Positions 21,864 to 31,827 of a stretch of DNA of 64,000 bases are shown here, one piece after another. Position 1 is the first letter of the stretch, and every line of letters starts with the position of its first letter. The notes beneath the pieces were generated by a model. That model saw only the letters and a list, made by a program, of their open reading frames with translations. It searched no databases and was not told the DNA's origin. Both the position numbers and the translations under genes were made by a program. This DNA comes from Cunninghamia lanceolata. Lineage: Eukaryota; Streptophyta; Pinopsida; Cupressales; Cupressaceae. The DNA lies in NCBI GenBank assembly GCA_027924645.1, contig BSBN01000845.1:992001-1056000 (forward strand), written 5' to 3'.

Positions 21864-22974
21864 TGTTGGCAAGAGACACTGTGTGGCTTCATGAGTGTTG
21901 TCATTAATGGAAACAAAGTCTATCCCACACATCCGCAGTACATAGTATGCCTATACTGAAAGTTAGATTGAAGATTGTTTTGGTTTGGTGAACAAGAACA
22001 GAGTATGCAACAAGGTCCGACAATCAGGTCTGGATCTCTCAGATGGTATAACTCAGTAAGTTGCAGACTTGGGAAAGTCAAGAAGGGTATCATGACTACT
22101 ATATTCCAGAGATTTAGCCTTCGGTGATAAAGCATGACAAAGTTATGAGCATCTGTGTGTTGGGTTCCAGACAGGTAGAACAGACAGAGGAAGAACTGAC
22201 CGACAGAGTGTCAGACTTCAATCCAGATGAGTAAATGATGTTGATCAAATTATTTGTGGGATCATAAATTATTGGCCGACATGATTAATGACTTCTCTGT
22301 CTATGTTTTTGATACACATCACAAATCAAGCTTGGATTTAGCTGACAGAGTAATTACTTACAGTGTTCCTAATGCCGACTAGTAAGTTGATAGAAATTCT
22401 TTATGCGGATATATATACCAGATGGATTCCAGTATGTAATGGTATGTGGTGTGAAGTAGGATGAAATAAAGTGCAAAGAAAAGAAGGATAAGTGTGAAAG
22501 CAACAATTCAAGTCTGGAATGTGACAGAGCAACATCACTAAAACAGAGGAAGAATGGAGTGCATCAGATCAGTGTATTGTGCCTAACTGGAACTAAACTC
22601 TAGCATTTGTAGATGCTTCTCATCAGTTCAAACACCTGATTACCTTCTGTAATTTCTATAAATAGTGAGTTTTTTGTAGGCAGTGTGCCTCTTGTGAGCA
22701 GTGTGCTTGGGCAGTGAGCCCTAATTGGCAAGTGCCATTTTGTACTCCTTTATTCTTTTAATAGAGAATACAATCTTGGGTTAGCCACCCTGTGGTTTTT
22801 ACAGGGTTTTCCACGTAAAAATCCTTGTGTTATGTGTGTTGATTGCATTTCTATTCTTATGATCACATATACTTATATAATTTGATGCTTAAGTTAACAA
22901 AAGAAAAGAAAGTTAAAGAAATTTAGAGATAACTGATTCACCCCCCCTCTCAGTTATTTGCCTTGTTTCCAACA
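21864..22974 (+). repeat. 5' LTR of element B
   Basis: It opens TGTTGGCAAGAG and closes GTTTCCAACA. A TATATATA box lies at about 22410-22418. AGTGAGC/AGTGTGC repeats lie at 22662-22720. The conserved hairpin (ATAACTGA against TCAGTTAT, C-rich loop) lies at 22929-22957. Confidence 0.9.
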
Positions 22975-22976
22975 AT

Positions 22977-22990
22977 TGGTATCAAAGCCA
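22977..22990 (+). other. Primer-binding site of element B
   Basis: TGGTATCAAAGCCA lies two bases after the 5' LTR. It matches the initiator Met tRNA-type PBS with one common variant base. Confidence 0.85.
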
Positions 22991-23039
22991 AGTTCCTCTA
23001 AACAAAGCCTAATAGCTTGAGGAAGATCTGGGAATCTCA

Positions 23040-24288
23040 ATGGATATATATGGTATGAAGGAACAACTTTAGTCTGCCCTAGATGATCTTGAACAATCTC
23101 ATTCTAAAGTCAATAATTTGAGAGAAAGACTCAAAGAAGCTGCTGATTTCATAAATGAGCTAAAAGAAAAACTTAGTATCTCTGTGAAAAAGAGAAAGGA
23201 ACTACTTCAAAAATTAGCCAATCAAAGTGAAGACAATGATACTAATGAAGATCTGAATGAGAAAAATAAACTATGTGAGAAGCTTTCAAAAGAGGTCATT
23301 ATGGTAAGGCATGAAATGGAATCAGGGGTTATGAGATTCACCCAAGAAATTGAAGAAAAAAGGAAAAGTGAAGATAATCTAAAACAATCCCTCAAGGAGA
23401 AGATAGAGGACTGCCACAAAATGGACAAAATAATCAGGCATCTTGAATCTAATCTTGAAGAAGCTAGAGATAATGAAGAACAACTTGAGAATCAGATAGA
23501 CACTCTTAAACAAAATCTTCAAACAACAAATGAATACAAAGAGAAATTCAAGATAAGCTTAGCCCAACTTGAAGTTCTTCTTGAGAGCCAAAAGAGGGTA
23601 GATGACAAGTGTGGCTTGGGATATGAGAAAGGTGAAAGCTCTAGATCTGGTTAGAAGAACTTTGGGTTAGGAAATCAAAGAAACAGACCTAGAAGACTTT
23701 TGGTAAGGCAACCAAATGCTCAAAGATATCCATCCTTCAATGGATATTGCGTCAATTGCAACAATTTCGGTCATAAAGCAACTCAGTGTAGAAGAAGAAT
23801 GAATCAGACTAATCCATCCTTCTCCGAACAATGTTTCAACTACAAAAGGTATGGTCATAAATCTCATGAATGTAGAAATATGCAAATAAAACATTCTTCA
23901 GAGAAGGATGGATTAGTCTGATTCATTCTTCTTCTACACTGATTTGCTTTATGACTGAAATTCATTCAATGGTAGATGATTTGCATGCAATAGAATGGGA
24001 CATATGGCTAATCAATGCAGATCAAGAGGATATCAATCAAATATGCAAAGAAATGTTGTCTGCTACAATTGCAATAGATCTGGTCATACTGCCAAATTCT
24101 GTAGAAGTAAAAATCAAGATAAAAAGGGTCCAGTGCAACATAATAAAAAACAAGATAAAAGCAAAGGTAAAGTAAATGCAGATGAAGTTCAAAAGGAGAT
24201 GAGCAAGATTTGGGTGAAGAAGAGTACAAAAAATATTGGAGATGGATCCGCACCAAAATCTGGTGCTGATATTCCTTCCGGAAACTAA
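23040..24288 (+). pseudogene. Shortened gag with coiled coil and zinc knuckles (element B)
   Basis: The ATG at 23040 starts MDIYGMKEQL, followed at once by a coiled coil of about 170 residues. The usual N-terminal copia gag domain is absent. Zinc knuckles follow: YCVNCNNFGHKATQC is intact, QCFNYKRYGHKSHEC has lost one Cys, RYGHMANQC-type is partial, and VCYNCNRSGHTAKFC is intact. Stops lie at 23070 and 23652. Between 23836 and 23990 the frame is destroyed by an inverted duplication and then resumes in another frame. It would coat the RNA genome. It ends GADIPSGN. Confidence 0.8.
23770..23955. repeat. 67-base inverted duplication inside gag of element B
   Basis: 23770-23836 reappears as its reverse complement at 23889-23955, with about three differences, separated by 52 bases. 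The first arm encodes part of a zinc knuckle. Confidence 0.85.
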
Positions 24289-24923
24289 ACAGATGAGCTC
24301 TGGCTTAGGGGGAGTCACAGAGAAAAACAAATTCCCCCAGCCAGTCAATTAGTGCCTAAATTCGGCACATGGAATGCTACAGATTAAAGGGTTCTTAGAA
24401 AAATATCTATATAACCCTCAGTAAAAATATGAAAGATCCACATGGAGTTTTGCAAGAGTTTAACCGCTCAAGTTGATCTAGTTTCACAGCCATTCAGTAA
24501 AGCAGGATTTTCGTAGACAAATTCGGTATGATTCAAAATTGAGATACTTTGATCTGCGGACCCATGGCATGACTGAAGAAAAGAAGATAGATTGTCAATC
24601 CTCATTGACAATGATTCTAAGATCGGCACAATGATTCGAGAAGATCTCTCTTAAAACAGGGTAACTGGATAACTTAAGTTGTGCATTTATTGTAAAAGGA
24701 AATTAGGGTTTGCGAAAGAATAAAAGGGTTCTTTCACTCATCATTTGCACACTTGCATTCACAAAAAAGATAAGACAAGCTCTGCAACAAAGTTTCTACA
24801 ATCCACTCAAAGATCAACTGGGAAACTGAATTCAACCAGCAATTTGTTTTGGCTCCTATTTCAAACCCTAAGGCGTAAAAAGGTACTTCCATTATGAAAA
24901 TATCTCTCTACATCTTTTGCAAG
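24289..24923 (+). other. Spacer between gag and the large ORF of element B
   Basis: Non-coding. Its start has GAGCTCTGGCTTAGGGGGAG and CCCCCAGCCAG, which are also found after the gag of fragment E2. The remainder is unassigned and includes a possible leader before the ATG at 24924. Confidence 0.55.
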
Positions 24924-27900
24924 ATGGCTACTCCAATGGTTGTAAAGATCACTAATAGGCCACGTCCTAAATTCAAGAAACATCCCTATAAATCTCTAGA
25001 AGTTAATCCTTTAGGTTCATTTTCTAGCATTCCACATGGGGTATTGCACATAGAAGATGTTAGGGTCTATATCCATGCCAACATTGAGGAATTTGGAGAC
25101 TCTAAGTTGATGGACATCTAACACAAACAACTAATAGATAAGAGTTTTGAACTCAAACCTCAATACAAGGCCCTCCAGGATAAACACTTTGGACATTACA
25201 TACACTTTTCTTGTTTTACAGAAGATGATTGGGTCTGGTATGTCCTAAGAAGGATGCATGATAATTTCATGTGGTTAACGAGGCCCTTCAAGATAACAAA
25301 AGATGCCATCAGGGCAGTAACTGGATTGCACTAATTCGGTGGGTTACCTGCACTCAAATCTGTTAAGAACCAGACAGTAACTGAAGCCACTGGATGTAAG
25401 TTTGACAAGAGAGCAATGACCATAGATGACATCAGAGATCTGGATGTCAAATTTTTCTCAATGATAATTGGGTATAAGATCTATCATTCTAGTAGTAAGA
25501 ATTCTGTGTCTGGGACTGCAATATATGTAGCATATTAGATGTTGAGGGAAAATGTAGATTATACCTATGTGATCTTCTCTTAAATCAACTGTTAGAAAAC
25601 CTGCAGAAGATCAAGAAGGATAAGAACTCCTTTAAGTATGGTTGCTTAATACTGTGTCTATTCTTCTATTACTTGAATGAGCTACTCGGATCAAATGGTT
25701 GGGTTTGGGAAAATGACAAACCAGTTGCAATCTAGATTAGAGACTATATGTATGGACTTGGTGATGCTAAAGCTCAAAGAACAACTCTCTGGGGTTACTT
25801 TAAGAACTTCCAAAGCATGATGCAAGCCAGAGAGAGGATACTTCAATCCATAGTTGAGAAATGCAAGGATACAATGTGCTTCATGGTTGACAGTGATCAA
25901 TGCCTAATGGAGGTAGTTGAGCCCAGGATAGTGTGGATAATGCCAATGGGATACGAGGTCGATGAGAAAATCTTAGAGCTACATATTCAACACCTGTTGA
26001 GCTAGCCCAAGGAACCTTTCAAGAACTAAGTGTAAAAATACATGTTGAGCTAAGACAACTGGAGATAAAGAGGAAAGTTAGAAGGGAAGTTGAGGAAATT
26101 GCCAAAAGATTTGGTATATCAAAGGAGGCCCTTGATGCTAACAGAGAGAAAATGGAGAAGGCAGAAAAAGAAAAAGAAGAAGTAAAGGAAGAAAGTACCC
26201 CTACACAAACCTCTTCTAGGACTAGATCCTCCAAGAGTTCTGCTCTTGTCACTTCCAAGAGCTCAAAGTCTACCAAAACGGAAGTCAAGACATCTAGAAA
26301 AGGAGAAAAGAGGATGAAGACCAAAGCCTCAAGGAAGTATACAAGCCATAAAGATGATGAGGCAACAGAATCAGATGAAGAAATCTGGGAAATAAAGAAT
26401 AAGAGAACATCCAGGAAGTTCTCTACTAGCAAAAAGGAGAAAGAGAAGGTAGAGGAATTTGAAGAAAAGCCCACTCTTTCCATTGATGACATCATCAAGG
26501 AAGTCACTATGAATGGGAATCTGCAAAAAGTAATGGAATTCTATGATGAATACAGTGATGCTAACAAGAGAATTTTGGAAGAAGGTACTATCAAGTACTT
26601 GAACATTTACAATAAATACTTCATTGAAATAATATCACTAATTCCTAAGAGTCTAGAAAAAGTACTTGAGCTAAGAAAAGATAATGCAAAGGCAAAAGAC
26701 TTAGATATTCAGGAGTAGATACCAAATCAGCTCTATCCTTCCATCACTCCAAAACAAATGAACATGATTTTCAAAGATTGTAAGGATGAGTTCCGGAGTA
26801 AGGCAAGAATGAATAAACTCATACTTGGAGAAACAGACCAAGTAGCAAGTGAAATAAAAGATATCCTCTAGAATGCCTTGAAGAGATTCAATCTTCCCAT
26901 TGTAGAAGAAACAGATGAAGAACCTTCTACCATGGATGTTGAAGGATTAAAATCAATCAATGAAGAAACTTCTGACAAGGATGTCGAAGGACTAAAGAAA
27001 ATAAATGAAGAAATCTCTGAGAACTTAGACTCCTCAGTTCTGAAAGAGGAAGTCCTTGAAGTAGCAAACTCAGGTACAATCTCTCCTCTGGATCCCACTA
27101 CATGTGTGACAGACATTCCAGTCTTTGAAGCTAAAGGAGAAGGAAGAAAATAGGAGAAAGTGAGTCAAGAAGAGGAGGTCAAGGGAAAAGAAGAATAATA
27201 AGCAAAGAAGACCTATGATGACAGTTCTGAGATCCCAAAAGAAAAGAAAACTCAATCTCCAGCAAGAGACACTATAGAGGCAATGAAGAATTTCTTGAAC
27301 AAAGAAATAATGGAGATAGACATGAACCTGAGCTATTTCAAGGACCACTAAATTTTGACTCTCTCTCTCTAGTCTAGACAATGAAAATGACATCTTTTGC
27401 TCAAGCCAAAGCAAAAGAAAAACTTCTGAAATCTCACATGGAAGACTATGAGCTATTAGAGATTGCATCTGAGATGTTGGAGAAGATCATGCCATCCTTC
27501 CAAAAGGATCCTTCGGCCTCTCCATCTGGTGACTTAAAATCTTTAGTCAATTATGTTGGCACTCATTTTGAATCTTTAGACAAATCGGTAGAAATAAAGG
27601 TTTGGAAGGAGTTTTTGGGAAAGAAATTCTCTGAGATGCAAGGAGTTACTAATGACAGGACCTTAGACATTGGAATTATGAGCCTTGAAAATAATCTTAA
27701 AGATGGTGGGGACTTGTACAAATTTTGCCTATCTTGGCCCAAAGTGACAGAGGATATTGAAAAGAAGGTCAACGAACAAGAAGGTAAACTGTCAAGTTTA
27801 TCTCAAAATTTTGATCCCCTCACTACATCCTTAATGAATCAAGAATGCCAGGCCATTGTCATCATAAATGAAATAAAGAGGCTAAACAAAGAAAATAAGG

Positions 27901-28106
27901 ATATAATAAACAGGATGAGTGAACTCAGAGGGATAATTATCCCTAAATTAGAGGCAATGCATGAGGCCTTGACAGATGCCAAGACCACAGCCTGGACTAG
28001 TGATTTGGCAGATTTAAAAAGGGCAGAAGCATATGCATTTTTGTTGAGTGGTCACATCTCCATTCTAGATAGGATGAAGCAAAGTTGGGCCATAGAGTTT
28101 GTATAG
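24924..28106 (+). pseudogene. Large ORF of unknown function in place of pol (element B)
   Basis: About 1060 codons in three frames joined by frameshifts near 25570 and 26000 and another near 27370, with scattered stops (25121, 25335, 25540, 25735, 26716). The N-terminal 350 residues form a globular part: MATPMVVKITNRPRPKFKK, DDWVWYVLRRMHDNFMW, ITKDAIRAVTGL, a hydrophobic segment GCLILCLFFYYLNELL, and KAQRTTLWGYFKNFQSMMQA. Then come a charged region rich in Lys, Ser and Glu (26150-26480), an acidic stretch, and a helical C-terminus ending WAIEFV. No RT, protease or integrase motif is present. The globular part may belong to the plant PMD or 'putative plant transposon' class, and ORF X may be a relative. 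Sireviruses can carry env-like ORFs, but I see no signal peptide or fusion motif. Confidence 0.6.
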
Positions 28107-28235
28107 TTGAAGGCCACCTTTGCAGATATACTTAAGTATATGTAAGTATAACATATAATTCATATATACTTATGCGGCCATGTATAGAATAATTTTTGCA
28201 AATTTTGGTATGCGGATCCCGCCCTTTACCATTGA

Positions 28236-28394
28236 TGTCAAAGGGGGAGTGAAGAGCAGTGAAAAATGTGGAATCCAGCTAAGGGGGAGTTCTAGCATAA
28301 CAGTGCAAAAGACAGAGCATCAGCCAAGGGTGAGTTGACTGCGACACTTAGCCATTTTTCACTAAGTGTTGCCATCAATGCCAAAGGGGGAGAT
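28236..28394 (+). other. Polypurine tract array before the 3' LTR of element B
   Basis: AAAGGGGGAG-like tracts lie at about 28241, 28278 and 28383 (the last adjoins the LTR), with a weaker GGGTGAG near 28327. The arrangement is the same as in element A. Confidence 0.75.
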
Positions 28395-29489
28395 TGTAGG
28401 CAAGAAAAACTATGTGGCTTCATGAGTGTTGTCATTGATGGAAACAAAGTCTATCCCACACATCCACAGTACATAGTATGCCTATACCAGAAGTTAGATT
28501 GAAGATTGTTTTGGTCCAGTAAACAAGAACAGAGTATGCAACAAGGTCCGACAATCAGGTCTGGATCTCTCAGATGGTATAACTCAGTAAGTTGCAGACT
28601 TGGGAAAGTCAAGAAGGGTATCATGACTACTATATTCCAGAGATTTAGCCTCTGGTGATAAAGCATGAAAAAGTTATGAGCATCTGTGTGTTGGGTTCCA
28701 GATAGGTAGAGCAGACAGAGGAAGAACTGACTGACAGAGTGTCAGACTTCAATCCGGATGAGTAAATGATGTTGATCAAATTATTGTCCAACATGATTAA
28801 TGACTTCTCTATCTATGTTTTTGATATGCATCACAAATCAAGCTTGGATTTAGCCGACAGAGTAATTACTTGCAGTGTTCTTGATGCCGATTAGCAAGTT
28901 GATAGAAATTCGTTATGCGGATATATATACCAGATGAATTCCAGTATGTAAGGTTATGTGGTGTGAAGTAGGATGAAATAAAGTGCAAAAAAAAGTAGGA
29001 TAAGTGTGAAAGCAGCAATTCAAGTCAGGAATGTGATAGAGCAACAACACTAACACAGAGGAAGAATGAAGTGCATCAGATCAATGTATTGTGCCTAACC
29101 AGAACTGAACCTAGCATTTGTAGATGCCTCTCATCAGTTCAAACAACTAATTACCTTTTGTAAGTTCTATAGACAGTGAATCTCTTGTAGGCAGTGTGCC
29201 TCTTGTGAGCAGTGTGCTCGGACAGTGAGCCCTAATTGACAAGTGCCATTTTGTACTCCTTTATTCTTTTAACAGAGAATACAATCTTGGGTTAGTCACC
29301 CCGTGGTTTTTCCCTTAACAGGGTTTTCCACATAAAAATTCTTGTGTTATGTGTGTTGATTTGATTTCAGTTCTTATGATCACATATGCTTATATAATCT
29401 GATGCTTAAGTTAACAAAAGCAAAGAAAGTTAAAGAAATTTAGAGATAACTGATTCACCCCCCCTTAGTTATCTGCCTTCTTTCCAACA
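28395..29489 (+). repeat. 3' LTR of element B
   Basis: It opens TGTAGGCAAGAA and closes TTTCCAACA, aligning with the 5' LTR over its length. It lacks about 16 bases seen in the 5' copy near 22255. The conserved hairpin reads AGATAACT against AGTTATCT (29444-29474). The right TSD AGTAA is 29490-29494. Confidence 0.9.
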
Positions 29490-29494
29490 AGTAA

Positions 29495-29822
29495 TTTGTC
29501 TATTGCCAAGATTGATTGATCCTTTTCCACATATTTTAGCAGTGCAGTCATCTCCAAACCTAGCTAGCCCTCCATCATATCTTTCCAGACTTACAAACTT
29601 ACTTTTTCAATTAGTCATGTGATTTGAACAACTACTATCAATCACCCAATAGTTCTCACCTTGAAATATAGCTTCATTACTGGTACATACCTCTGAATTA
29701 GAACACCTTAGATTGTTGACACTCTTATCTTCATAAAACACTTTCTTGGACAAACCGACTTTATTATCTCTTGATGAACATTCGGGTGCATCAGTAAGTA
29801 GTTGTTTTTCTTGAGGCTCCAT
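29495..29822 (-). pseudogene. Copia protease N-terminal part (fragment E1)
   Basis: A short leader MEPQEKQLLTDAPE leads to ENYWVIDSSCSNHMTN, the copia protease active site, where DSG has become DSS. KFVSLERYDGGLARFGDD and ICGKGSINLGN follow before the AGTAA insertion point. No gag lies between this and the PBS at 29866, so gag has been deleted from this copy. Confidence 0.8.
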
Positions 29823-29865
29823 TTAGGATCTCCCTTGAGTTTTTAGACTCTTTTCGAAGGGACAT

Positions 29866-29880
29866 GGCTTTGATACCAAT
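29866..29880 (-). other. Primer-binding site of fragment E1
   Basis: The minus strand reads ATTGGTATCAAAGCC directly after the LTR edge at 29881, the initiator Met tRNA type. Confidence 0.85.
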
Positions 29881-31371
29881 TGTTGAAATGTGCTGGACAA
29901 CTGAAAGAGGGGGTGAATCAGTTGCTTCTAGACTTAAACATTAATCACTTGTCCACAATTATTATGATTAAATAATGAATGCTTGAAATCTGAAACTTAA
30001 ACATAGATGCAACATTAAACACCAGAGACACCATATTTTTACATGGAAAACCCCAAGGTGGGGAAAAACCATGGAGAGGATTAGCTCTCAAAATATATTG
30101 CAATCTTTGAAAAATGATGTTCATCCTTGGTCACTCCACAAGCCTAGAACATGCTATCTCACTTCCATGAAGTACAACTAGGTCTAGTAGGCTCACTGCC
30201 TCAACCCTAAACCTAGAAAAATTACAATGAGGGCTATTAAACCCTACTGACAGCTCACTGCTAGGCTCACTGCCAAGACCAACATCTTCTTCATGTCTGA
30301 GATTAATACATTGAAGTACAATAGTTCCTCTGCTCTGCTCTTCCTTTCCACCTCTTTCCCCATCTTCCCATCTTCACACAAGGACATCTTTTCCATGACT
30401 CAATTACAAGAAATGATCATCAAGGTTGGCATTACAATCATAAACCATTGGAACAATCTCCAAGGTCGGCATTACAAACATTTACAAAATAGGTCTTGAC
30501 CTAATTCAAAATTACGCAAAGGAAATATAGTATAGATGTGTGTGGATCATTGCATACCTTAGCTAGGACTCAAACATGATCTTCCATGCCACAATACGCT
30601 TCTATAATCTTCAAGAGATCTCTGTAATAACTAGAGTTAACTAAGTCGGCTAAGACTGGTTACATGCTACGTTATCTGGGAATAATCTTTAAACATGATC
30701 TCAATTCCTTAACACGAACCAATGTAAAGGTAGGAATATGATCAGGAGGTATCCAAAAGCACATTGAAATCACCAGGAGCAACCACACAAGCTCAAACCA
30801 CTTTATCCATGAGATTCTTCACACCGGAGCACATGAACTTCACTGTCTTCAACTGCCATAAAAGAAAGATAGCTTGCGGACCACCAAAACATGAACCATT
30901 GCAATTGTAGGCACTTATCATCATCCTAGACTTCCATCTAGAACCGTAGAGCAAAACAGTTTAATGCAGAGGAATGCGGAGCAAAATACTCTCTCAGGCA
31001 CCATTGAATAATTAGAAAAAAACAAGTTTTACTCTAGTGAATGTAACTCACTCAAATCTTCATATTGGAGACTCAAACATAGGATTTAGCATCTTCAAAC
31101 ATGTCTCTAAATAAATTCCAATCTACAGACCAAGATCTTTAATCTCTAAGAAATGCAGAGTAGTAATTTGGACTATTCTTCAGTATGCAACTCATTGTCT
31201 TTACTGTGGTTCACTATTTCCTTTCTGATTCTTCCGGAGGGGCTAGTTTTCTCAATATCCTCAACATATAAGGCTTCTAACCAAATAACAAAATAGGATA
31301 TAGTTGACACCAATGAAAACAAGGATATGTTGACATCAATGACAACACCGATTAGGCACATACTTGCAATA
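29881..31371 (-). repeat. 5' LTR of fragment E1 (minus strand)
   Basis: The outer end on the minus strand is TATTGCAAGTATGTGCC, followed by ATCGGTGTTGTCATTGATG; the first TG appears mutated. The inner end is TTTCAACA. It carries the C-rich-loop hairpin (29898-29924) and the AGTGAGC repeats (30187-30275). Length is 1491 bases, and it belongs to the family of the LTRs at 13450, 32397 and 61414. Confidence 0.85.
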
Positions 31372-31409
31372 ATCCCATGCATTCAAGATGTTCATAAAGC
31401 CATTATAGT

Positions 31410-31827
31410 CTAATGTGAGGGAATTTAGATCACAATTTTGGAGACTAATTCTTCGACAGTGATCGTACTATTATCAAATTTTATGGAGCCAAAGAGGAGC
31501 AAGACATTCTCCCTATTGTCATGCTAGAGAGGTTAGCCTTCCTTGAAGCATTATAGTAGCTAAATGAATCTGAAAAGATACATCTCAAGAATTAGAAGAA
31601 GGGATCTTTTCTCCCTTCCACCCTTAAGTTTTCTGAATTCACAATCACTACCAAATAAGGTATTAACCTTCTAAAGATTAAATTAATGGATTATAGAATG
31701 ACAACTAGCAAGGTGAGGCACTATGACCCTGAGCATTTCATAGATCAAACTAGGAGGTCAAGGAGAAGATTAGGGTATGATCACCATTTTAATATTGTAG
31801 AGGGTTTGATAAAAAAATGTTGGACAA
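31410..31827 (+). pseudogene. 5' part of a decayed ORF of unknown function (ORF Y)
   Basis: One frame reads GNLDHNFGD, DILPIVMLERLAFLEAL, then GSFLPSTLKFSEFTITTK and MDYRMTTSKVRHYDPEHFID up to the TSD of element H, with five stops. The family is not recognised. The ORF continues at 52080 once element H is removed. The left end meets the LTR at 31371. Confidence 0.55.

Larger units (their letters stand above)
21864..29489 (+). mobile_element. Non-autonomous copia-type LTR element with a large unknown ORF (element B)
   Basis: Complete by structure: two LTRs (1111 and 1095 bases), PBS, polypurine tracts and a perfect TSD AGTAA. The interior holds a shortened gag (coiled coil and zinc knuckles) and one long, decayed ORF of about 1060 codons. 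No protease, integrase, RT or RNase H was found, so it must have used enzymes from a related element. The LTR ends and multiple polypurine tracts place it with Sireviruses. Fragment E2 shares its gag type and the sequence just after gag. Confidence 0.85.

Noticed and set aside
21920..22135. Conserved 71-codon minus-strand ORF found again at 28451-28666
   Set aside because: The two are identical positions in the two LTRs of element B, so conservation reflects LTR duplication.
26019..26507. Minus-strand ORF of 162 codons rich in Ser and Leu
   Set aside because: It is the antisense shadow of the Lys/Glu/Ser-rich middle of the large ORF of element B.
24924..28106. Calling the large ORF of element B an envelope gene
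   Set aside because: One hydrophobic segment exists, but no signal peptide, fusion peptide or C-terminal membrane anchor is seen.
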